Positions 34,132 through 41,921 of a stretch of DNA of 64,000 nt are shown piece by piece (within the stretch, counting starts at the first letter, position 1; the number at the start of each line of letters is the position of its first letter). This DNA comes from CAZABC01 sp964483405 (lineage in GTDB: Bacteria > Chloroflexota > Limnocylindria > Limnocylindrales > CSP1-4): assembly GCA_964483405.1 (NCBI GenBank), contig CAZABC010000004.1, positions 1-64,000 on the forward strand, read 5' to 3'. The position numbers and the translations under genes were made by a program. A model generated the notes under the pieces. It did no database searches. It was not told where the DNA came from and was given only the letters and a program-made list of their open reading frames with translations.

Positions 34132-34623
34132 GTGTCCATCGTCCGGCGCCTCGGCCGGCTCCATCCGGCCATCATCCTGATGGCGCTCGACACCTTCGGG
34201 CTCGTCGTCGCCTCGTACCTCTCGGTCGTCGAGCTCCAGGGCGAGCTGCCGTACTGCGGGCCGCTGTCGGGCTGCGAGACGGTCGCCCTCTCCGAGTACG
34301 CCCGGATCGGCGGGCCCGACGGCATCCCGGTCGCCGTCTTCGGTGTCGGGCTGTCGGTCGCGCTCCTCGCGCTCGCCTTCGCCTGGTGGCGGACGAACGC
34401 GACCTGGGCGCTCGCGGGCCACTACGGCCTGTCGCTCGTCGGCGTGCTCTTCGAGGTCTACTTCACCTTCGTCGAGCTGTTCATCATCGGCGCGGTCTGC
34501 ATCTGGTGCGCGCTCTACGGGATCAGCCTGGTGCTGCGCTTCCTCATCGCCCTCGCGATCTGGATCCGGCGCCCGCGGACCGTCGCCGGCGAGATCTTCC
34601 AGCCGGAGGGACCCTCGGCCTGA
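34132..34623 (+). CDS. Vitamin K epoxide reductase family protein (VKOR)
   Basis: Membrane quinone-linked thiol oxidoreductase that reoxidises periplasmic DsbA-like partners. The 163 residues form four or five helices. The loop pair is C42 and C48 (YCGPLSGCETV) and the active site is C123-x2-C126 (AVCIWCALYG), the same spacing as bacterial VKOR. Many bacterial homologues carry a fused thioredoxin domain; this one ends after the membrane part, so its partner must be encoded elsewhere. GTG at 34132 has AAGGG about eight bases ahead; no ATG suits the first helix. Converges with the flavodoxin gene. Confidence 0.92.
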   Translation: MSIVRRLGRLHPAIILMALDTFGLVVASYLSVVELQGELPYCGPLSGCETVALSEYARIGGPDGIPVAVFGVGLSVALLALAFAWWRTNATWALAGHYGLSLVGVLFEVYFTFVELFIIGAVCIWCALYGISLVLRFLIALAIWIRRPRTVAGEIFQPEGPSA

Positions 34624-34641
34624 CCCGGCGCAGCCCCGCCG

Positions 34642-35178
34642 CTACGTCACGGTCGCGGGGTCGGCCGCCAGCGGCTCGCCCGGCGCGACGAGCGCCTCGC
34701 CGATCCCGCCCGCCCAGGACCGGACCCCCTCGAGGTCGCGATAGTCGCCGGCCGCCCCCGCGCGGACCATCAGCCGCTCGACGAACCCACGGGCGTCGGG
34801 CGCGAGGGCGCCACCGAACCAGGCGTGACCCCGAGCGTCGACCCGCCCGGCCACGTCGCGGACGTGCTTGATGGGGTCGAGCGCCTGGGTCTCGGCCGAG
34901 TGGTCGAGCGGTCCGCTCGAGAACAGCCAGACGGCCCGCTCGAGGAGCGCGCCGCGGTGGCGCTCGACGAAGGCCAGCGCTTCCGGGCGCCAGCGCATCG
35001 CGTAGACGGCGCTCCCGATCACGACCGCGTCGTACGGGTCGACCGATCGGACCTCGGCGACCGGCAGGAGGTCGACCGCGCAACCGGCTCGTCGAAGCCC
35101 GTCGGCGGCCGTGGCGGCGATCTCCGCGGTCGAGCCGTGCTTCGAGGCGTACGCGATCAGGACGCGGGGGCTGGGCAT
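34642..35178 (-). CDS. Flavodoxin domain protein (protoporphyrinogen oxidase HemG-like)
   Basis: 178-residue FMN-binding protein. The phosphate loop is YASKHGSTAEIA (about 9-20), with VVIGSAVYAMRWRPEALAF near 53-71 and WLFSSGPL near 85. This order fits flavodoxin-domain proteins annotated as menaquinone-dependent protoporphyrinogen oxidases in actinobacteria and Chloroflexota, though heme genes are not adjacent. ATG at 35178 has GAGGAG at a fitting distance. The gene converges on VKOR, leaving 18 bases. Role in heme synthesis is family-based inference. Confidence 0.85.
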   Translation of the reverse strand: MPSPRVLIAYASKHGSTAEIAATAADGLRRAGCAVDLLPVAEVRSVDPYDAVVIGSAVYAMRWRPEALAFVERHRGALLERAVWLFSSGPLDHSAETQALDPIKHVRDVAGRVDARGHAWFGGALAPDARGFVERLMVRAGAAGDYRDLEGVRSWAGGIGEALVAPGEPLAADPATVT

Positions 35179-35289
35179 GGGCTGGCTCCTCGCTCGCCGG
35201 GCGGGATGGGCCGCGACCGACAGACCCGATCGTGCCGGCCGCTCGGCGCGTCGGATAGGGTCGGGAGGCCCCGCGTCCGCGGTCCGAAG

Positions 35290-35308
35290 GGTCCGGGTCG
35301 CCCGGACC
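35290..35308. terminator. Hairpin downstream of lepB
   Basis: GGTCCGGG and CCCGGACC form a perfect 8-bp stem with a 3-base loop, 41 bases past the lepB stop. A second stem (GCGGCCG/CGGCCGC, 35312-35333) precedes it. No T-tract. Confidence 0.45.
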
Positions 35309-35348
35309 ACGGCGGCCGCGGTCAGACGGCCGCCGGCCGCAGCCGCTG

Positions 35349-36044
35349 TCAGGCGGCCCGGGGAAGCGCCGGCGACGGCAGGCGACCGACCGCCGCCTCG
35401 TCGAGCTCGGGGTAGGTCGGGGTCTCGAGGATCCCGAAGGCGGCGACCGGCCAGTAGCGGAGCCAGGCCCGGCCGATGACCGACGACGTCGGCACCGGGC
35501 CGAACGTCCGCGAATCGGCCGACGCTCCCCGATGGTCGCCCATGACGAAGATCTCGTCGGGCGGGATCGTCCAGCGGCTCTGGCCGCCCGTCGGCTCGGT
35601 CGGCTGGCTGGAGCCGTCCGCCTCCTGGTAGACGTAGGGCTCCTCGATGGCGACGTCGTTCACGAAGACCCGGCCGTCGCGGAGCTCGATCGTGTCGCCG
35701 GCGACGCCGATGACCCGCTTGATGAACGGGGTCCGGTCGCCATCGCTCGCCCAGGCGGACGGGGGCTCGAAGACGATGATGTCGCCCCGGTCGTAGGCGT
35801 CCCAGCGCGGGGTGAGCTTGTCGACGAGGACGTACTCACCGGGCAGCAGCGTCTGCTCCATCGACTGCTGGCGGACCTGGTACGGCTGGGCGATGAACGT
35901 CTGGATGACGAAGAAGATGACGATCGTCAGGACGAGCGTCTCGACGACCTCGAAGACGCACCCGAGCGCCTTGCGGGTCGGCGACGGCTCGGCCGGGGCG
36001 GGCGCGACCGGCGGCTGGGCCGGCTCGGGGAACGGGGAGGTCAC
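35349..36044 (-). CDS. lepB: Signal peptidase I
   Basis: Cleaves signal peptides of exported proteins at the outer face of the membrane. The 231-residue protein has a Pro/Ala-rich cytosolic start and one transmembrane helix (about 33-51). The catalytic Ser61 lies in QQSMEQTLLPGEYVLVDKL and the general base Lys109 in TPFIKRVIGVAGD. Box E is MGDHRGASADSR (168-179). All family boxes are intact and length is normal. The GTG at 36044 lies eight bases after a near-consensus TATACT (36058-36053), so the transcript would have almost no leader. Follows the polysaccharide deacetylase gene's strand but is transcribed first of the two. Confidence 0.96.
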   Translation of the reverse strand: MTSPFPEPAQPPVAPAPAEPSPTRKALGCVFEVVETLVLTIVIFFVIQTFIAQPYQVRQQSMEQTLLPGEYVLVDKLTPRWDAYDRGDIIVFEPPSAWASDGDRTPFIKRVIGVAGDTIELRDGRVFVNDVAIEEPYVYQEADGSSQPTEPTGGQSRWTIPPDEIFVMGDHRGASADSRTFGPVPTSSVIGRAWLRYWPVAAFGILETPTYPELDEAAVGRLPSPALPRAA

Positions 36045-36052
36045 GGGAGCGG

Positions 36053-36058
36053 AGTATA
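36053..36058 (-). promoter_or_regulatory. -10 box of lepB
   Basis: Minus strand TATACT, five of six to consensus, eight bases ahead of the GTG. Fits a leaderless or nearly leaderless lepB transcript. Confidence 0.55.
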
Positions 36059-36101
36059 GGGGCCGGGTCGGAACGCCGCCGGTCCCGCGAGACCGGGTCG
36101 G

Positions 36102-37040
36102 TCAGCCGCGGGTGGCGCGCGGGTCGTGCGGCCCGCCATCGGGCAGGGTGACCGGCCGATGGACGACCGGCTCGAGCGGCAGCGTCTCGACCCACGCCGC
36201 GACCTCCGCACAGGTCGTGACCCACATCCCGTCGATCGACCTCGCCCGCGCGATGAGCTGCTCGAGCGCGACGGCCCGCGACGCCCGGCCCGAGACGAAC
36301 GGGTGCATCGTGAGGTCGAACAGCCCGCCCTCGGCCGCGAGGGCCTCGAGCTCGAGGGTCCAGCGCTCGAGCACGGCGCTCGGGCTGTGGATGACGCCGG
36401 AGCCGGTCAGGCCCGGGTAGTGGTTGTAGGCGCCCCAGTCGTCGAGGCTCCAGTGGGTCGGGATCTCGACGATCGTCGGGCCAGCCGGGTCGCCGGTCGC
36501 CGCGAGCCGGTACGGCCAGTCGCTGTCCATGAGCCCCGCGTCGTACCGGAAGCCGTGGCGGGCGAGGAGCGACGGCAGTCGCCAGGTCATCTCCCATGAC
36601 GGGGCCCGGTAGCCGACCGGGCGGACGCCGAGGACCGTGTCGAGCGCCTCCAGGCCCCGGAGGAGCCGCGCCTCCTCGGTCGCCTCGTCCGCCCCGCGCG
36701 AACCCTCGTGGAGGTAGCCGTGGTGGGCGATCTCGTGGCCGGCGTCGCGGATCGACCGAGCCACGGCGGGCCAGTGCTCGGCGGTGTAGCCGGGGATGAA
36801 GAACGTCGCCCGGATCGCCTGGCGGTCGAGGAGCCGGAGGAGCCGCGGGACGGCCGTCCGGGGTCCGTACGCCTGGTGGGCCATCACGTCGAGGTGGGCC
36901 GCCGTCTCCGGGTGATCCCACAGCATCGCGCTCTCGGCATCGAGGTCGTAGGTGAACACGGCGGCGGCGCGGATGCCATGCGGCCAGCGGAAGCCGGGCG
37001 GCAGCGGTGAGGCGGCGGTGGGATCGACGGAAGCGGACAT
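36102..37040 (-). CDS. Polysaccharide deacetylase (NodB domain)
   Basis: 312-residue carbohydrate esterase family 4-type protein. Catalytic and metal motifs are visible: FTYDLDAES (catalytic base and metal aspartates, about 34-42), HEIAHHGYLHEG (metal histidines, about 107-118), YRAPSWEM near 147, and FDLTMHPFVSG near 245. No signal peptide is evident, so it resembles the cytosolic PuuE/allantoinase-like or peptidoglycan deacetylase relatives. The substrate is open. ATG at 37040 is chosen because GGAG lies six bases upstream; an ATG at 37058 has none. A TACCAT (37076-37071) is a plausible -10 box overlapping the divergent promoter region. Confidence 0.9.
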   Translation of the reverse strand: MSASVDPTAASPLPPGFRWPHGIRAAAVFTYDLDAESAMLWDHPETAAHLDVMAHQAYGPRTAVPRLLRLLDRQAIRATFFIPGYTAEHWPAVARSIRDAGHEIAHHGYLHEGSRGADEATEEARLLRGLEALDTVLGVRPVGYRAPSWEMTWRLPSLLARHGFRYDAGLMDSDWPYRLAATGDPAGPTIVEIPTHWSLDDWGAYNHYPGLTGSGVIHSPSAVLERWTLELEALAAEGGLFDLTMHPFVSGRASRAVALEQLIARARSIDGMWVTTCAEVAAWVETLPLEPVVHRPVTLPDGGPHDPRATRG

Positions 37041-37082
37041 CGGCGGCTCCGGTGGCATCGGCACGCGACGATGGTAGCGGCG

Positions 37083-37088
37083 TAGCAT
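37083..37088 (+). promoter_or_regulatory. -10 box of a leaderless promoter for the alcohol dehydrogenase at 37095
   Basis: TAGCAT, exactly six bases, then ATG. The opposite-strand TACCAT at 37076-37071 lies seven bases away, so the two divergent promoters nearly overlap. Confidence 0.55.
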
Positions 37089-37094
37089 GCCGGC

Positions 37095-38192
37095 ATGCGT
37101 GCCGCCGTCCTCACCGCCCCCGGTCGACCCCTCGCCATCGAGGACCTCGAGCTCGACCCGCCGCGAGCAGGCGAGGTCCGCGTCCGGATGACCGCGTCCG
37201 GCGTCTGCCACTCCGACCTCCACGTCCGCGACGGCGACTGGGAGCGCGAGACGCCATGCGTGCTCGGCCACGAGGGGGCCGGGATCGTCGAGGCGGTCGG
37301 GCCGGGCGGGCCGGACGACCTCGTCGGGCGCCTCGTCGCCCTGTCGTGGTACTGGCCATGCCTGACCTGTCGCGCCTGCCAGACCGGCCGCCAGTGGCTG
37401 TGCGCCGGCTCCAGCTCGGTCCGCCATCGCCAGGCCGACGGCACGACGCGGCTCCATCGACCCGGCGGCGATGACGTCTTCTCGTATCTCTCCATCGGCA
37501 CCTTCGCCGAGGCGACGGTGGTCCCGATCGGGGCGGCCATCCCGATGCCCGCGGGCACGCCCGACGCGGTCGCCGCGCTGATCGGCTGCTGCGTCTCGAC
37601 CGGCGTCGGCGCCGTCCTCAAGACCGCCGAGGTGCCGGCTGGCTCGACGGTCGCCGTGTGGGGCCTCGGCGGCGTCGGGCTGTCGGTCGTGATGGGCGCG
37701 GTGCTGGCGGGGGCGGCGAGGATCGTCGCCGTCGACCGGGTGCCGGCCAAGCTCGAGCTCGCCCGCGCGCTCGGCGCGACCGACGGCGTCCTCGCCGGCG
37801 ACGACGACGTGGCGACGATCGCGGCGGTCCGCGAGGCGACCGGCGGCGGTCCCGAGTACGCCTTCGAGGCGATCGGCCGACCGGCGACGATCGAGGCGGC
37901 GATCGCCTCCCTGCCGCCCGGCGGCACGGCCGTCCTCGTCGGGCTCACGGCATTCGGCCGGCGGGCCTCGTTCGACGCCTTCCCGTTCGTCGACGGCAGC
38001 CGCCGGATCCTCGGCTCGAACTACGGGTTCGCGGTCGCGGCCGTCGACTTCCCGCGCTACGCGGAGCTCCACCTCGCGGGTCGGCTGCCGATCGACCGCC
38101 TCGTCGACGGACGGATCGGGCTGGACGACCTCGAGCCGGCGTTCGACCGGATGCGGCGGGGCGACGGCGTCCGCCTCGTCATCACGCCGTAG
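37095..38192 (+). CDS. Zinc-dependent alcohol dehydrogenase (class III-like)
   Basis: 365-residue medium-chain dehydrogenase. Catalytic zinc ligands are C38 (GVCHSDLH) and H59-E60 (GHEGAG). A structural zinc cluster is PCLTCRACQTGRQWLC (about 89-104). The Rossmann fold has AVWGLGGVGLSVVMGA near 186-201, followed by an acidic residue for NAD (VDRVPAKLELA). The family includes formaldehyde/S-(hydroxymethyl)mycothiol and aryl-alcohol dehydrogenases. The short loop set and missing glutathione residues leave the substrate open. Transcribed alone from a leaderless promoter, divergent from the deacetylase gene. Confidence 0.9.
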   Translation: MRAAVLTAPGRPLAIEDLELDPPRAGEVRVRMTASGVCHSDLHVRDGDWERETPCVLGHEGAGIVEAVGPGGPDDLVGRLVALSWYWPCLTCRACQTGRQWLCAGSSSVRHRQADGTTRLHRPGGDDVFSYLSIGTFAEATVVPIGAAIPMPAGTPDAVAALIGCCVSTGVGAVLKTAEVPAGSTVAVWGLGGVGLSVVMGAVLAGAARIVAVDRVPAKLELARALGATDGVLAGDDDVATIAAVREATGGGPEYAFEAIGRPATIEAAIASLPPGGTAVLVGLTAFGRRASFDAFPFVDGSRRILGSNYGFAVAAVDFPRYAELHLAGRLPIDRLVDGRIGLDDLEPAFDRMRRGDGVRLVITP

Positions 38193-38300
38193 GCGCCGCC
38201 CGGCGGGCCCGGCGACGGTCGGGCCCGGACCACCGGGCGGCGCGCGGGCCGACGAAGGTCCCATCGACCCGGGCCGCGGCGGCCCGCTAGGGTGGTCACT

Positions 38301-38326
38301 GCGCGCAACAAGTGGCAACAACGCGC
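38301..38326. repeat. Direct repeat with flanking inverted ends ahead of the GGDEF-EAL gene
   Basis: GCAACAA occurs at 38305-38311 and again at 38315-38321, exactly one helical turn (10 bp) apart. The pair is flanked by GCGCG and CGCGC. It is an AT-rich island in otherwise GC-rich sequence, 19 bases upstream of the preferred start. TAGGGT at 38288-38293 is a possible -10 box. Plausible operator, perhaps for the gene's own helix-turn-helix. Confidence 0.4.
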
Positions 38327-38344
38327 AGTCGGAGCCCCAAGCCG

Positions 38345-40999
38345 ATGACGACGCCGGCCGAGCCCACGGCCGAGACGGACCTCGCCGGGCGCCGCCCGGA
38401 CGCCGACCCATGGATCGGGATCGACGCCGCGGCGGCGCATCTCGGGATCCCGGTCCGGACGCTCTACCGCCTCGCCCAGCGCGGCAAGGTCCCGGCCGCC
38501 AAGGTGGGCCGGACGTGGCGGTTCCGCGCGTCGCTGCTCGACGCCCACCTCGCGGCCAACGGGGCCGGCCCGGCCGTGGCCGAGCGGACCCCGGTCCCGG
38601 CCGAGCGGGTCGAGCGCCCGGACCCGGTCCGGATGCTGACCGAGCTCGCCGACCTCGCCCTGTCCCTCGCTGAGCGCCGGGACCCGACGGACATCGCCGA
38701 CCTTCTCGCTCGCGGGCTGACCCGCAGCTTCGGCGTGGACCTGGCCGGTCTCGTCCAGCGTGACGGTGAGATGGTCCGGACCGTCGTCGGGCACGCCGGC
38801 CGCGACCGCGCGGTGGGTCCGGTCACCCGGGACCACCGGTCCGTCGCCGACGGCGAGCGTCGCTTCCCGCTGCGGGCGCACGAGGGCCTGCGGCGGGTCA
38901 TCGAGGACGGAGCCGTCCTCGTCCTCGATGACGCCGGGCGGGTCAGCGGCCCGGCGGCGTCGATCGTCGCGGCGCTCGGGATCCACTCGGCGCTCGTCGT
39001 GCCGATCCCCGAGCGCGACGCGATCTGGGGCGCCCTCGGGATCGCCAGCCGGACGCCGCGGACGTTCACCGCGTTCGAGATCGAGCGGCTGTCCGGCGTC
39101 GCCACGCAGGTCGGCCTCGCGCTCACGAACGGTCGGCTCCTCGCCGACGCCCACCGCTGGTCCGAGCATCTCGAGGGCATCGAGGCCCTGAGCCGCGAGC
39201 TCAACCGGTCCCGCGGCGTGGCCGAGGTCGGCGAGGCCGTCGCCCGCGAGATCGACGCGGTCATCGACTGGGACGGTGTCCGCTTCTACGTGCTCCAGCC
39301 GGACGGCGAGACGCTCGAGGCGACGACGCTCCGGGCGCGGGTCCCCTACTACGCCGACGAGACGCCGGAGATGGTCCGGCTCCGCCTGGGCGAGGGCCTC
39401 GGTGGGACGCTCGCCGCCGCCAGGCGGGCCGAGATCGTCGGCGACGTGCTCCACGACCCGCGGATGCAGGACATCCCGGGCACCGACGACGTCGACGAGT
39501 CGATGATCGTCGTGCCGCTGGTCTTCGAGGAGCGCGTCCTCGGGGTCCTCGAGGTCTCGCGGCTCGGGCTCGACATGTTCGACGCCGAGGATCTCCGGCT
39601 CCTCCAGATCATCGGGGCGCAGGCGGCCGTCGCCCTCGCCAACGCCCACCAGGTGGAGGAGCTCGAGCGACGGGCCCGGACCGACGCGCTCACCGGCCTC
39701 GCGAACCGGGCGTACTTCACCGAGCGGGTCGACCAGGCCCTCGCCCGCCGGGCCCGGGTCGGCGGCTCGATCGCGGTCCTGTTCCTCGACCTCGACGGGT
39801 TCAAGCTCATCAACGACAGCCTCGGCCACGCCGCCGGCGACGCCCTGCTCGCGAGCGTCGCCGAGCGGTTCCGGCGGACGGTCCGCGGCGCCGACACGAT
39901 CGCCCGCCTCGGCGGCGATGAGTTCGGGGTCCTGCTCGAGGACGTCACCGACCCCGGCCAGCCGATCGTCGCGGCCGAGCGGATCGGCGAGACGCTCCGG
40001 GCCCCGCTGCGGCTGGCCACCCGGCTCGTGCCGATCCGGGCGAGCATCGGCGTCGTCATCGACGCCGGGGAGGCCCGCTCGGCCGACGAGCTGCTCCGCA
40101 ACGCCGACGTCGCCATGTACCGGGCGAAGGCCGCCGGGCGCGGCTCGTACGCGGTCTTCGAGCCCTCGATGCACGCCGCACAGCTGGCGCGCCTCGAGCT
40201 CGAGGGCGAGCTTCGCGTCGCGATCGAGCGCGGCGAGTTCGCCCTGCGGTTCCAGCCCGTCGTCGACCTGCGGACCGGTGACCTCGCATCCGTCGAGGCC
40301 CTCCTCCGCTGGGAGCACCCGCACCGCGGCACGATCTCGCCGCTCGATTTCATCCCGCTCGCGGAGGAGACGGGCCAGATCGTCCCGATCGGGGCCTGGG
40401 TCCTCCGCGATGCTTGCCGCCAGCTCGCCCGGTGGGACCGCGGCGGGATCGTCGGCCCCGCCGTCCGGGTCTCGGTCAACCTCTCGGCCCGCCAGCTCCT
40501 CGACGACGCGTTCCTCGACGAGGTCGACGCCGCCCTGGCCGAGACCGGCCTGTCGCCCGAGCGGCTCGTCCTCGAGGTGACCGAGAGCGTCATGCTCGTG
40601 GACGGCTCGAGCGCGGTCGCGGTCCTCGATCGGCTGCGGAGCCAGGGGGTCCACATCGCCCTCGACGACTTCGGCACGGGCTACTCGTCGCTCGGCTATC
40701 TCCGATCGCTGCCGGCCGACGGGATCAAGCTCGACCGGACGTTCACCGAGGGCCTCGGCGTCGAGCGCGAGCGGACCGCGATCGTGGAGGCGGCCATCGC
40801 CTTCGCCCACGCCCTCGACCTGAGCGTCGCCGCCGAGGGGATCGAGACCGACGACCAGCTCGACCATCTCCGTCGGCTCGACTGCGACCTCGGCCAGGGC
40901 TTCCGCTTCGCCGCGCCGCTGCCGGCGCGCGACCTCGAGGCGCTCCTGCGCACCCGGACGACCTTCCTACCGTCGCCCGCGGCTCGCACCGTCGCCTGA
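38345..40999 (+). CDS. HTH-GAF-GAF-GGDEF-EAL c-di-GMP signalling protein
   Basis: 884-residue cytosolic protein. An excisionase/MerR-type helix-turn-helix (about 20-68, WIGIDAAAAHLGIPVRTLYR, KVGRTWRF) is followed by two GAF-like domains (about 95-240 and 260-425). The diguanylate cyclase domain has an intact GGDEF at 523-527 and an RxxD inhibitory site (RGAD) five residues before it. The phosphodiesterase domain has intact EAL (about 651, EALLRWEHP) and DDFGTGYSSL near 777. Both activities appear possible. A DNA-binding head on such a protein is uncommon. ATG at 38345 (GGAG ten bases ahead) is preferred to the GTG at 38312, which lies inside the repeat. No membrane segment. Confidence 0.92.
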   Translation: MTTPAEPTAETDLAGRRPDADPWIGIDAAAAHLGIPVRTLYRLAQRGKVPAAKVGRTWRFRASLLDAHLAANGAGPAVAERTPVPAERVERPDPVRMLTELADLALSLAERRDPTDIADLLARGLTRSFGVDLAGLVQRDGEMVRTVVGHAGRDRAVGPVTRDHRSVADGERRFPLRAHEGLRRVIEDGAVLVLDDAGRVSGPAASIVAALGIHSALVVPIPERDAIWGALGIASRTPRTFTAFEIERLSGVATQVGLALTNGRLLADAHRWSEHLEGIEALSRELNRSRGVAEVGEAVAREIDAVIDWDGVRFYVLQPDGETLEATTLRARVPYYADETPEMVRLRLGEGLGGTLAAARRAEIVGDVLHDPRMQDIPGTDDVDESMIVVPLVFEERVLGVLEVSRLGLDMFDAEDLRLLQIIGAQAAVALANAHQVEELERRARTDALTGLANRAYFTERVDQALARRARVGGSIAVLFLDLDGFKLINDSLGHAAGDALLASVAERFRRTVRGADTIARLGGDEFGVLLEDVTDPGQPIVAAERIGETLRAPLRLATRLVPIRASIGVVIDAGEARSADELLRNADVAMYRAKAAGRGSYAVFEPSMHAAQLARLELEGELRVAIERGEFALRFQPVVDLRTGDLASVEALLRWEHPHRGTISPLDFIPLAEETGQIVPIGAWVLRDACRQLARWDRGGIVGPAVRVSVNLSARQLLDDAFLDEVDAALAETGLSPERLVLEVTESVMLVDGSSAVAVLDRLRSQGVHIALDDFGTGYSSLGYLRSLPADGIKLDRTFTEGLGVERERTAIVEAAIAFAHALDLSVAAEGIETDDQLDHLRRLDCDLGQGFRFAAPLPARDLEALLRTRTTFLPSPAARTVA

Positions 41000-41180
41000 G
41001 CCCGGTCCCGATCGGCCGGTCGGGCGTGGGCCATCCGGCCCGCCCGACGTCCCCTCCCGCATCCGCTCCGGTGGCCGCATCGGCCCTTGCCGCCGGACGC
41101 CGGGTGGGCGACGCTTCCGCTCGGTGACGCCTACCGGTCGGCGATCCGGCCCGGTGGTCGTCGCCGAGCGAGGTGAGGCC

Positions 41181-41891
41181 ATGAAGGTCGAAGCACTCAT
41201 GCACCGCGACGTCGTCACCGTGCGGCGGGACACGCCGCTCCGGGAGGTCGCCCGGCTGCTCGTCGAGCACCGCGTGTCGGGGCTGCCGGTCGTCGACGAC
41301 GCGGGCGCGGTCGTCGGCGTCGTGTCGGAGGCCGACTTCCTCATCCGGGAGCGAGGGGAGCCGACCGAGCGCCCGCGCTGGCTCGAACGGGTCTTCCGCG
41401 GCGGGGAGGGCCTGACGGCCGAGGAGCTCGTCAAGGTCCGGGCGATGACCGCCGGCGAGGCGATGACCGCGCCCGCGATCGTCGTCGACCCGGCGACGAC
41501 CGTCGAGTCGGCGGCCCGGACGATGATCGAGCGGCGGATCAACCGGCTGCCGGTCGTCAGCCGCGGCCGGCTCGTCGGCATCGTCACCCGGGCCGACGTC
41601 GTGCGGGCCTTCGTCCGCACGGACGACGAGCTTCGCGAGGCGATCATCGACGACGTGGTCCGGCGCGCGATGTGGCTCGACGGTCGCGACCTGACGATCA
41701 CCGTCACGGACGGGGTCGTCCGGATCGCCGGAACGCTGGAGCGACGCACCGACGTGGCGACGATCGAACAGCTCGTCCGGGCGGTCCCGGGCGTCCTCGA
41801 CGTCACCGTCGAGGCCGACTGGCGGGTCGACGATCAGCGGGTCGAGGCGCCGGTCGTCGACATGGTCAGCCCACCCTACGGGCCGCGCTGA
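41181..41891 (+). CDS. CBS-pair and BON domain protein
   Basis: 236 residues. Two CBS motifs occur (about 1-60 with MHRDVVTVRRDTPLREVARL, and about 95-150 with MTAPAIVVDPATTVESAA), together able to bind adenosyl nucleotides. A BON domain (about 165-225, LTITVTDGVVRIAGTL) follows. Such CBS-BON proteins are stress-associated in actinobacteria and Chloroflexota; their molecular role is unknown. ATG at 41181 has AGGTGAGG just ahead. An in-frame ATG-less extension upstream is rejected for lack of similarity to the domain start. It converges on the Lon-like gene with 30 bases between. Confidence 0.9.
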   Translation: MKVEALMHRDVVTVRRDTPLREVARLLVEHRVSGLPVVDDAGAVVGVVSEADFLIRERGEPTERPRWLERVFRGGEGLTAEELVKVRAMTAGEAMTAPAIVVDPATTVESAARTMIERRINRLPVVSRGRLVGIVTRADVVRAFVRTDDELREAIIDDVVRRAMWLDGRDLTITVTDGVVRIAGTLERRTDVATIEQLVRAVPGVLDVTVEADWRVDDQRVEAPVVDMVSPPYGPR

Positions 41892-41921
41892 GCCCGGCCC
41901 CGGCGCGGCCGATGGCGACCC

